Below are positions 45,812 to 54,824 of a DNA stretch of 64,000 nt, one piece after another. The stretch comes from Takakia lepidozioides (Eukaryota; Streptophyta; Takakiopsida; Takakiales; Takakiaceae): contig CM060733.1 of assembly GCA_030704615.1 (NCBI GenBank), positions 34,226,001-34,290,000 on the forward strand, read 5' to 3'. Below the pieces are notes generated by a model that made no database searches, was not told the origin of the DNA, and worked only from the letters and a program-made list of their open reading frames with translations. The position numbers and the translations under genes are program-made. Positions within the stretch are counted from its first letter, which is position 1. Each line of letters starts with the position of its first letter.

Positions 45812-46440
45812 GCATGTGTGGAGCATGCTTCCAGCCCGCTGAAGCGTGTATTTTCAGGTTGGTGGATGCAAGAAATAAAGCAAAGGGGCTGATTATCTGG
45901 TGGTGAGAGTGGGGCATGTGTGGAGCATGCCTTCAGTCCATTGGGCTTTTGTTTTCAAGCTTTAGAGAACTAGAAGAGAAGGTAAGGGGCTGATCTGCTC
46001 TTATGTGTCCCTCCGACACTTGTAGAGCGTGTTCTGAGTTGGGGTTTCAACCTCAAGCTTAGATAGAGCATGGCTCTTGAAGTGACAGGTGTAGGGGGCT
46101 GGAATAGGCTCTAAGACAGATGTTATGGCCAAGGGAAACACTTGAATGAGTGCTCACAAGGGCTGAAAACCAGCAAGGCTTGGTTGTTTGCCATTGAGTT
46201 TGGTGGCGTGTTTGGGGAGTCTAAGTGAGAAAGAAGGCTTGGTTTGTGGCAACCATCTTCCTCATGGCTTAGGGCTACTATTGGTGGTGTGTGAGAGCCG
46301 AAAGAGCAAGAATACCTTGCTGATTTCTTCACAGCCGCCATAGCTCGGTGCAAAGAAGCCTAGAGTCCAAGAGACATAAACCCTAGCTTGGCGTGGCTAA
46401 ACCCCTTGGAGAAATGGCTAAAATGTCATGAGTGGCCTGT
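45812..46440 (+). other. Family X leader fragment
   Basis: Matches the minus strand of 59220-59960, including GGGCATGTGTGGAGCATGC repeats, AGGCTTGGTTGTTTGCCATTGAGTTT and CCATAGCTCGGTGCAAAGAAGCC. Non-coding in both copies. Confidence 0.75.
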
Positions 46441-46945
46441 GGGGCTGTGACGGGCTGTGACACGCTGTGATGGGCTGTGAGGGGCTGTGACACACTGTGC
46501 CATGTGGCATGTGGGGCTGTGAGGGGCTGTGACAGACTGTGCCCAGTGGCCTGTGGGGCTGTGACGGGCTGTGAGGGGTTGTGACAAGCTGTGCCCTGTG
46601 GCCTGTGGGGCTGTGACGGGCTATGAGGGGCTGTGACAGGCTGTGCCCAGTGGTCTGTGGGACGGGCTGTGACAGGTTGTGCCTTGTGGCCTGTGGGGCT
46701 GTGACGGGCTATGAGGGGCTGTGACGGGCTGTGACAGGCTGTGGCGGGCTATGCCCAGTGGCCTGTGGGGCTGTGAGGGGCTGTGAGGGGCTGTGACAAG
46801 CTATGCCCTGTGGCCTGTGGGGCTGTGACGGGCTATGAGGGGCTGTGACAGGCTGTGCCCTGTGGCCTGTGGGGCTGTGAGGGGCTGTGAGGGGCTGTGA
46901 CCCCTGTGACCTGTGTAGGGCTGTGACAGGCTGTGGTGGGCTGGA
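46441..46945 (-). repeat. CACAGCC minisatellite, 0.5 kb (reads GGGCTGTGA on plus)
   Basis: Units of 9-10 bp are grouped in 50-70 bp higher-order units that include GCCCAGTGGCCTGTGG. Same repeat as 58190-59222 in the opposite orientation, consistent with the two X copies lying in opposite directions. Confidence 0.93.
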
Positions 46946-46954
46946 CCTATCAGG

Positions 46955-47345
46955 GGGCGTCCCTTTCAGCTGCATACGGATTGGAGCATGCTGGGGCTTG
47001 GAGCGGTGCTCACACAGGTGGATGATGAGGGAAGAGAGTTCGTAGTGGCTTACGCTAGCCGCTCGAACAACGCTGCAGAGGCTAAGTACAGCTCATATGA
47101 GGGAGAGTGCTTAGCTGCAGTGTGGGCCGTGACACACTTTAGGTGCTATCTATACGGCAATATTTTCACCCTTGTCACGGATCACCAGCCACTCAAGTGG
47201 TTGATGGAATCAGACAAGCTTACGGGGAAGCTTGCACGGTGGGCACTTATACTCCAGGAGTATGACTTTCAGGTTGTGCATCGACCGGGTTTGGTTAATC
47301 GGGATGCGGATGGATTGAGTCGCAATCCATGCATGAGCCAGTAGG
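46955..47345 (+). pseudogene. Family X RNase H
   Basis: The frame reads FQLHTDWSMLGLGAVLTQ, VAYASRSNNAAEAKYSSYEGE, AVTHFRCYLYG, TDHQPLKWLM and ARWALILQEYDFQVVHRPG, then NRDADGLSRNP, the usual Ty3/Gypsy RNase H including its end. The first catalytic Asp is in HTDWS. It degrades RNA in the RNA-DNA hybrid. A TAG (47342) follows, where the minus copy reads on (SQHDDTGARW). The upstream join is directly to the minisatellite, so RT is missing. Confidence 0.85.
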
Positions 47346-48810
47346 ATGATACTGGAGCTCGGTGGCATGGTGAGACGGACGAGGAGATGGTGCCGGGATG
47401 GCACGCATCTGCATTTTTGTGTATCTTGGCATCGGGAGGTCAGATTGGACCTACAACAGGGATGACTGTAGACGGAGTGTCTGAGGACCCTGAGGCTAGT
47501 GATGAGCTAGGTGGTGCCAGAGATATACATGAGGATTCGACTGTGTTGGACTACCTCCGCATGGGAGACACGGCAGCCATTGTGACTGCCAGGGAGAGGG
47601 ATCGGATCCTGCAACGAGCCAAGAGGTTCAAGTGGGAGGGGATACACCTACTTCGAGTGTGGGAGGATGATCGGGTGAGGATTGTGCCTCACCCCACACA
47701 GCGTGCATGGTTAGTGCGGCATGCCCATGAGGAATTGGGGCATTTTGGAGTGCGACGCACTCACAGTTTACTGCAGGGGCAGTATTGGTGGCGTGGTATG
47801 CATACAGAGGTGCAACAGTTCGTGGCTAGGTGCATGGTGTGTGACAGGGTGCGTGCTTCATTCAACGCCCCTACACCACAGTTGCATCCTTTACCAATCA
47901 TGGGATTGGGCTACATGTAGAGTCTTGACTTCGCAGGACCGTTGCCACTGACTATGCGCCACCGCAGATATGTGTTGGTGATGGTGGAGCACTTCTCCAA
48001 GTGGATTGAGTTGGTTCCATTGCCTGACAAGGCTAGTGAGGGGCTGCGTATGTATTCTTGGATCGTGTGCTTAGCCGATTTGGTGCTCCAGCTGAGGTAC
48101 TCACGGACCAAGGGAGAGAGTTTTTGGGGGAGTTTCAGGCTTTGTGTGATAAAGCCTTGATAGACCACCGCACCACTTCTCGGGATCATCCTGAGGCCGA
48201 TGGCTTAGCAGAGAGAGTTGTTCAGACGGTGAAGAGGGGTTTGCGCAAGTATGGCTTGCAGAAGGGACACCTAGGAGATTGGGATCTTCAGGTTCCTTGG
48301 TTAGCCATGGGCTACGGGTTCAACAAACAAGCATCACTTGCCTCCTTCTCACCATATTTCCTTCTCTTTGGCCGAGAGCCGGATTTGCCTGCAGCCATTC
48401 GTAGGGACACTGCTCAAGTCCTTAACCTTGACGACTCGGACGTGTGGGTACGTGCATGTGATCAGCGTGCAGAGTTGTTCAAGAAAGTCATGGCCATGGC
48501 TTTTGAGAACCTTGCCATTGCACAACACCGTGATACGTTGAGGTATGCCACTATACGTGGTGGAGGATATCGTCCTGGGGTTCGGAGGTTTAGCCCTGGT
48601 GACTATGTTTATTTGCAGCAGACTGCTCCTACGACTCTGGATATTACTGCAGGGCGTGTTATTCTGAGGGTTCGAGAGGTGTTGCCCTCAGGGGTCCTGA
48701 TCTTGGAGGGTCAGGATGGCATGACTTGGAAGGACCATGTGCGTAATTGTGCGCCATGTCACCTTCCCAATGTCGATGACAGAGTTGACCCAAACTTGGC
48801 AGTGGTACCT
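47346..48810 (+). pseudogene. Family X integrase
   Basis: The zinc module is at about 47710-47860 (HAHEELGHFGVRRTH, CMVCDRV). A TAG at 47918 replaces a conserved Trp, because the minus copy has KWSLDFAGPLP. The core has the catalytic Asp in SLDFAGP, a second in VLTDQGREF and the Glu in HPEADGLAERVVQTVKRGL. A 1-base loss near 48045 shifts the frame. The C-terminal part (GGGYRPGVRRFSPGDYVYLQQ, WKDHVRNCAPCHLP) resembles the GPY/F-like DNA-binding end of integrases, after which the PHD finger follows without a break. Confidence 0.82.
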
Positions 48811-48966
48811 GCAGGTTTGAGGTGCATGCTCTGTGGGTCTGCCAAAGGAGCAGCCACCATGCTGGTGTGTGATCGATGCTCAAGGGGTTGGCATATGGAA
48901 TGCTTGACACCACCTCTTGAGAAGGTTCCTGACGGAGATTGGTTATGTCCACACTGCTTGGGATAG
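48811..48966 (+). CDS. PHD finger at the end of family X pol
   Basis: The last about 50 residues of the integrase frame show a full C4HC3 pattern: CMLC, an 11-residue gap, CDRC, GWHMEC (His at the fifth ligand) and CPHC before the stop at 48964-48966. The spacing is that of canonical PHD fingers, which bind histone H3 tails. A second, independent copy is at 61411-61560 on the minus strand with all eight ligands kept. Its place after integrase matches where chromoviruses carry a chromodomain, so a targeting role is a reasonable inference. Histone preference cannot be read from sequence alone. Confidence 0.85.
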   Translation, partial: AGLRCMLCGSAKGAATMLVCDRCSRGWHMECLTPPLEKVPDGDWLCPHCLG

Positions 48967-49226
48967 TGGCAGTGGACATGACTGGAGGCAGCTAACAAGA
49001 CATGGGAGGCCAAGCTCATAGGAGTCAATACATGAGATCCCAAGCTCAAGTTCACAGGTTGCAAGACGGCGACTAACGATGGGGCAACTCTTGCACCCGG
49101 CCTCTTGATCTATCGAGTTTGAGTGTAGTAGGGATAGTGGTGGAGGACTTAGTGAGGCTATGGTCACTATCACATCTTGTGGCTACCTGGACTTAGAGGG
49201 ACCTAAGCACCAGCTAGGGGGGCGAT
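48967..49226 (+). other. Family X 3' UTR and polypurine tract
   Basis: 260 bp between pol and the LTR, matched by 61151-61410 on the minus strand. It ends GCTAGGGGGGCGAT (PPT about 49213-49222) directly before the TGTGTGG LTR start. Confidence 0.8.
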
Positions 49227-49733
49227 TGTGTGGACTAGTGACTGCCATAGTGGGCAGCATAGTGGCAGCCTAGTGACTGACTAGTTGTAGCCTAGTGGTG
49301 GACTAGTGGCTGGACTAGTGGTGGACTAGTGGTATACTAGTGTGTGGTGTGCACATGTGTTGTGTGGTTTTTGGACAACGATGTAGTTGTGTAGCGATAT
49401 GTATGCGCACGACAACTGTCAAGTTATTTTACCACTAGTGTGAAACTAGCTAGGAAATAGCTAGCTTTTACATATTGACATTTGGGATTGGCCCAAGTGT
49501 CAATCCAGGGGTCAAGGCAGATTTAGGCCCTGGAGTGGTTATCTTCACGACAAGCGCGGAAGGCTCATCTTTCTCGAGTTGAGCCTCACCGCGCCTAGCT
49601 ATGGCGCCGTAGTGTGGATTCCCCATGGCGTGGGGTGCACTTGGCTTGACTTGTATTTGAGTGATGAGGTTATATATGCATGAGTTTATGCTTCAGATTT
49701 GTGAGCTCGTGCTTGTATTCTTCTTCTTTATCA
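49227..49733 (+). mobile_element. Family X 3' LTR (507 bp)
   Basis: Begins TGTGTGGACTAG after the PPT and ends CTTTATCA. The first 110 bp hold about ten ACTAGT/CTAGTG motifs. A TATA-like TATATAT is at 49671-49677. Inside the LTR, GACA-AC-TGTC (49411-49420) is an inverted motif at which the permuted units below begin and end. Confidence 0.8.
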
Positions 49734-49923
49734 TTGTGTGGACTAGTGACTGCCATAGTGGGCAGCATAGTGGCAGCCTAGTGACTGACTAGTTGTAGCC
49801 TAGTGGTTGGACTAGTGGCTGGACTAGTGGTGGACTAGTGATATACTAGTGTGTGGTGTGCACATGTGTTGTGTGGTTTTTGGACAGCGATGTAGTTGTG
49901 TAGCGATATGTATGCGCACGACA
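49417..49923 (+). mobile_element. Permuted family X LTR unit (left)
   Basis: 507 bp starting TGTCAAGTTATT and ending GCGCACGACA. It consists of the second part of the LTR (49417-49733), one T, and the first part again (49735-49923), so it contains an LTR end-to-start junction. Its right edge touches GCTTTATC of integrase (minus strand). The outer ends TGTC/GACA look like normal LTR termini. Confidence 0.75.
49671..49677 (+). promoter_or_regulatory. Probable LTR TATA box (family X)
   Basis: TATATAT follows GTGATGAGGT, 57-63 bases before the LTR end. It is conserved in the other X-type LTR units. Inferred. Confidence 0.45.
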
Positions 49924-50993
49924 GCTTTATCACACAAAGCCTGAAACTCCCCCAAGAACTCTCTCCCTTGGTCCGTGAGTACCTCAGCTGGAGTACCGAA
50001 TCGGCTAAGCACACGATCCAGGAATGCATACGCAACCCCCTCACTAGCCTTGTCAGGCAATGGAACCAACTCAATCCACTTGGAGAAGTGCTCCACCATC
50101 ACCAACACATATCTGTGGTGACGCATCGTCAGTGGCAAAGGCCCTGCGAAGTCAAGACTCCACTTGTAGCCCAATCCCATGATGGATAAAGGATGCAACT
50201 GTGGTGTAGGGGCGTTGAATGAAGCACGCACCCTGTCACACACCATGCACCTAGCCACGAACTGTTGCACCTCTGTGTGCATACCACGCCACCAATACTG
50301 CCCCTGCAGTAAACTATGAGTGCGTCGCACTCCAAAATGCCCCAACTCTTCATGGGCATGCCGCACTAACCGTACACGTTGTGTTGGGTGAGGCACGATC
50401 CTCACCCGACCATCCTCCCACACTCGAAGCAGGTGTATCCCCTCCCACTTGAACCTCTTGGCTCGTTGTAGGATCCGATCCCTCTCCTTGGCAGTCACAC
50501 TAGCTGCCGTGTCTCCAGTGCGGAGGTAGTCCAACACAACCGAATCCTCATGTATATCTCTGGCACCACCTGGCTCATCACTAGCCTCAGGGTCCTCAGA
50601 CACTCCGTCTACAGTCATCCCTGTTGTAGGTCCAACCTGACCTCCCGATGCCAAGATACACAAAAAGGCAGATGCATGCCATCCCGACACCATCTCCTCG
50701 TCCGTCTCACCATGCCACCGAGCTCCAGTGTCATCATGTTGGCTCGTGCATGGATTGTGACTCAATCCATCCGCATCCCTATTGACCAAACCCGGTCGAT
50801 GCACAACCTGAACATGTCTCTCATGCTCCTCCACCGTAGCACGAGAAGCAATTCCTGTAAGCCTCAGGAACCGTCGTATACGTCGTCTCTCTCCTCTAGT
50901 GACAATAGGTCCAATGTCAGGCTCCCAATTGCCCTTCGTAACTGCAACCTTAAGTCCAGCAGACTTAGAGGTAGAGGATGCGTCCCGTGGTTG
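49924..50993 (-). pseudogene. Family X chimeric segment: linker, RT scrap, RNase H end, integrase N-half
   Basis: From 50993 down: the methyltransferase-RT linker (SAGLKVAVT, WEPDIGPIVT, GERRRIRRFLR) stops at GGAATTGCTT. A 12-codon RT scrap (ATVEEHERHVQ) follows, joined at the shared CAGGT.GT to the RNase H end (VVHRPGLVNRDADGLSHNP). Then comes the integrase zinc module and core up to LTDQGREFLGEFQALCDKA, with KWSLDFAGPLP intact. The frame is open for 336 codons, running into the LTR. Most RT and RNase H are deleted, with microhomology at the join. Confidence 0.8.
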
Positions 50994-52200
50994 TTATGCC
51001 GCAACCTCTTGAGCAGTACTCCATGCCTGCTCAGTCAATGACAAGGCCTCATCCTGCCCCATCATCTCATCCTCAAGGACTTCCTCCACCCGAGAAAAAT
51101 CCCCAGCCTCATCCATCACCGCCACCTTGGCTGCCAACTCCCTCTGAACTTCGAGCACCTCCCACGTGTGCCATGGATGTCTGCACCCCGTGGTCCTCAC
51201 ATGCTCGCCCCCACTCACTGCCTGTACTGTCTCGGTAGGCAGAGAGACCATCAAGGGAAGTGTACTCCGCACTCTGTGTTGCTCAGCCATAGCCAAGCTG
51301 ATAATCCAGGTCAAGCAATTGAGATCCACTGCTTGCCCCAACACCTGACGACGTGATGCCTCAGAAAGAAACGACACCGCCGTGGTACCAATGGTAAAAC
51401 CCATCGCCCGCTCACACTCGTCAGCATTAGGCTCCACTAACTGCTGCAACTGAGCATCCCACAGGAGGCTAGGTCCACTATCCCGGAAAGCATGCGATCC
51501 TGGGAAGCTAAGCAGTGTAGGTATTGTTGCTCGTGGTTGACCCACCCTGTTGACCACTGCCAAAGACAAATAGTCATCGTGTCTCACACGCTGAGACTGC
51601 CTCCCAGTGTCCAAAATGCTATCCACTATGAGGTGTGGGAGTCTTCAACAGAGAATAACCCATCTTAACTATCTACGCAAAGAAAGGGGAGTGGTGGTCA
51701 TCTGTCCAAATGCACGCTTGAGCAGTGCGGGTGGCATCAAGTTAGTCCACCATAGCCGTGGACGATGAGCCCGTGACCCCACTGTAGCTACATCTAGTAA
51801 CACTGCTGACCCAAGCCACGACCGGACTTGATGCACACTGGCCATCACCCTAGCCCAAGAATCGCCCATCAGTGGCACAATCTCCAAGATGTATGCTGGA
51901 GATACAGCTTGATGAAGCTGCAAGTGGCGCAAAACCCATACCATCTCCCAAAACAGACCCGACCTCGAATCTCGCAATCCATTGCCATGCCCGGATGATG
52001 AATGCCCTTGGCAGGGCCCAACCTGCCACTACCAGATCAATGGAGCCAACCCGCTCCAAATCATGCGCCCCCAGCAACGAAATGTCTGCTAGCAAGGCCT
52101 ACTGATATCCACGAACTGCAGACACCGGCAACAACTCAGGGTACCGCTGCACCAACTGAGCAACATGGTGAAGTGAAACGCGTCGTGCAGTCTCATCCCT
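50994..52200 (-). pseudogene. Second DNA methyltransferase copy (broken)
   Basis: Begins at motif II (LYVERDETARRVSL) right after a short CACAGCC run, so motif I is missing. A TAG lies at 52099-52101. An extra C near 52018 shifts the frame in the catalytic motif, giving GWALPRAF where copy 1 has GWPCQGHS. Motif VI reads LEIVP instead of LENVP. The target-recognition region is altered at 51610-51710. The rest (ERAMGFTIGTTAV, RRQVLGQAVDLNCLTWI) is well kept, ending at TAA 50994. It cannot be catalytic as it stands. Confidence 0.85.
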
Positions 52201-52256
52201 CTCCACATACAGCCCCTCACAGCCCCTCACAGCGTGTCACAGCCCATCACAGCCAT
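52196..52256. repeat. Short CACAGCC run at an RT/methyltransferase join
   Basis: About six CACAGCCC(CT)-type units lie exactly where the RT frame (AFQELKARLTSAPMAVMG) ends and methyltransferase copy 2 begins. In an unrearranged element RT should be followed by RNase H. Confidence 0.85.
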
Positions 52257-53357
52257 AGGCGCCGAGGTCAACCTCGCCTTGAGCTCTTGAAAAGCTCGTT
52301 CCTGCTCATCTTCCCACTGCCACTCCTGGTCCACCTTGGTCAGCTTGGTTAGAGCCTTTGCAATGGTACTAAATCCCTTGACAAACCGTCTATAATAGTT
52401 TGTCAACCCCATGAAAGCTCGAACTCGGCTCATATCCGTGGGGCGTGGAATTTGTGCAATGGCCTCTACCTTAGTTTGCTGTACCCCCAATCCTCCAGGA
52501 TATATCATGTGACCCAGATACTCAATCTGGTTGTGGAAAAACTTGCACTTCCCCGGATGCAACTTCAATCCGTGCGCTCTCAAGCGCTCCAATACCACCT
52601 GAAGGTGTCTCTCATGCTCCTCCATCGTAACACTAAAGATGATGATGTCATCTATGTAGCACCGAGCAAAGTCCACCCCTGCTAGAATCCTATCCATGAC
52701 TCTCTGAAACTCTGCAGGAGCATTCTTAAGCCCAAATGGTAAGAACCACCACTGGTATAGGCAATCCTTGCCGTGCTCATTGATCCCCCAGAATGCCGTC
52801 TTCTACTTGTCGGCCTCCTTGATTGGCAACTGGTGATATCCGGATCGTAAATCCAAAGTGCTAAAGGCCTTAGCATGCCCGATGGCATCAAAGATCTCCT
52901 CTGGTGTTGGCATGGCATACTTATCGGACTTGGTCTGACGATTTACAGGCCGGTAATCACCGCACATACGTCTCTCCGTCCAATTGCCATAGACATCCTT
53001 CTTGGCTGGCATCACTGTGGCTGAAGCATACTCTCCACCAGAGAGCTCCACCAAACCTGCCTCCCAGAGATCTTGAGTCCTCATCTGAATCAAAGACCTC
53101 TCCATGTCACTGTATCTATAGGGTCTCCGAAAGATTGGCGTGTCAGTGGCCAACTCAATACAGATCTCTTGACCCTTCAGTGCTCCCAAGTCCTTCAAAC
53201 TGAAGGCAAAGCAATTCCTGTAAGCCCTCAGGAACCGCCGTATACGTCGTCTCTCTCCTCCGGTGACAATGGGTCCAATGTCAGGCTCCCAATTGTCCTC
53301 CGTAACTACAACCTTAAGTCCAGTGGGCTTAGAGGTAGAGGACGCGTCCCGTGGTTG
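52227..53357 (-). pseudogene. Family X reverse transcriptase
   Basis: Reading down the minus strand: FSLKDLGALKGQE, PIFRRPYRYSDMERSLI, VMPAKKDVYGNWTERRMCGDYRPVN, DLRSGYHQLPIKEADK, a TAG (52803-52805, Gln expected), KTAFWGINEHG, FLPFGLKNAPAEFQRVMD and the catalytic YIDD (52647-52658). HPGKCKFFHNQIEYLGH and RAFMGLTNYYRRFVKGFS follow. All standard Ty3/Gypsy RT blocks are present in one frame apart from that TAG. The frame is continuous with the methyltransferase upstream except for a TAG at 53358-53360. Confidence 0.88.
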
Positions 53358-54824
53358 CTATGCTGCAACCTCTTGAGCAGTACTCCCTGCCTGCTCAGTC
53401 AATGACAAGACCTCATCCTGCCCCATCATCTCATCATTGAGGACCTCCTCAACCCGAGAAGAATCCCCAACCTCATCTATCACAGCCGCCTTGGCTACCA
53501 ACTCCCTCTGAACCTCGAGCACCTCCCACGTGTGCCATGGATGCATGCACCCCGTGGTCCTCACATGCTCGCCCCCACTCACTGCCTGTACCGTCTCGGT
53601 AGGCAGAGAGACCATTGAGGGAAGTGTACTCCGCACTCTGCATTGCTCAGCCAGAGCCAAGCTGATAATCCAGGTCAAGCAATTGAGATCCATTGCTTGC
53701 CCCAACACTTGACGACGTGATGCCTCAGAAAGAGACGACACCGCCGTGGTACCAGTGGTAAAACCCATTGCCCGCTCACGCTCGTCAGCATTAGGCTCCA
53801 CTAATTGCTGCAACTGAGCATCCCACAGGAGGCCAAGTCCACTATCCCGGAAAGCAGGCGATCCTGGGAAGCTGAGCAGTGTATGTAATGCTACCCGTGG
53901 TTGACCCACCTTGTTGACCACTGCCAAAGGCGAACGGTCATCGTGTCTCACACGCTGAGACTGCCTCCCTGTGTCCAGAATGTTATCCACTGTGAGATGT
54001 GCTGGCCGCTGCACCCCATCAAATGCACGCTTGAGCAGTGCGGGTGGCATCAAGTTAGTCCACCATAGCCGTGGACGATGAGCTCGTGACCCCACTGTAG
54101 CTGCATCTAGCAACACTGCTGACCCAAGCCACGACCGGACTTGATGCACACTGGCCATCACCCTGGCCCAAGAATCGCCCATCAGTGGCACATTCTCCAA
54201 GATGTATGCTGGAGATACAGCTTGATGAAGCTGCAAGTGGCGCAAAACCCGCACCATCTCCCAAAACAGACCCGACCTCGAGTCTCGCAATCCATTGTCA
54301 TGCCCGGCTGATGAATGCCCTTGGCAGGGCCAACCTGCCACTACCAGATCAATGGAGCCAACCCGCTCCAAATCCTGCGCCCCCAGCAACGAAATGTCTG
54401 CTGGCAAGGCCTGCTAATATCCACGAATTGCAGACACCGACAACAACTCAGGGTACCGCTGCACCAACTGAGCAACATGGCGAAGTGAAACGCGTCGTGC
54501 AGTCTCATCCCTCTCCACATACAGGTAACGCCGAACTCGTACACCTTCTTGTAACACAGCAGCCAATCCGGTGCTGATCCCGCCAAACAAGTCCAGAAGA
54601 CAAATGCCTTCATCCGGATACTGCCACACAATAGGTGTGGTGTCCAATGGAGACAATTGAGGTGGTCCTGGTGCAATCCCCACACTCTCCTCCTCTCCTG
54701 ACGGTACAAAAGCCTCCACCCAGGCTTGTTGCACCCGTCGATCAGCATCCCGCTGCAAATCCTTGCTCGTGCCCCACAATGGAGTCTGAGCAACCATGGT
54801 AGGCAACTCCGCCATACCATACAT
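53358..54824 (-). pseudogene. Cytosine-5 DNA methyltransferase in Gypsy pol (copy 1)
   Basis: One frame of 488 codons with a single TAG (54414-54416, Gln expected). Motifs occur in the normal C5-methylase order: I CLLDLFGGISTGLAAVL (SAM binding, about 54590), II YLYVERDETARR, IV VAGWPCQGHSSAG (catalytic Cys codon 54324-54326), VI AYILENVPL, VIII HRPRLWWTNL, a variable target-recognition region, then ERAMGFTTGTTAV (IX) and RRQVLGQAMDLNCLTWI (X). Unpermuted order excludes plant DRM. It lies between protease and RT in the same frame as RT. It would methylate cytosine at C5; the target sequence is unknown. Apart from the TAG all catalytic motifs look intact. Confidence 0.9.

Larger units (their letters stand above)
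45812..49733 (+). mobile_element. Family X Gypsy element, plus-strand copy (internally deleted)
   Basis: The 5' LTR is absent. Order: leader fragment, CACAGCC array (as GGGCTGTGA), RNase H, integrase, PHD finger, 3' UTR, PPT, LTR. Gag, protease, methyltransferase and RT are missing; the deletion joins the CACAGCC array directly to RNase H near 46950. Leader and coding parts match the minus-strand copy at 49924-62225. Confidence 0.85.

Noticed and set aside
52803-54416. Several TAG codons in one long frame, as if TAG were read as glutamine
   Set aside because: TAA and TGA also appear in other coding remnants, and the two DNMT copies carry TAG at different neighbouring codons. Decay is simpler.
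50550-54577. Plus-strand ORFs across the methyltransferase and RT region
   Set aside because: Antisense shadows; the minus strand carries clear DNMT and RT motifs.
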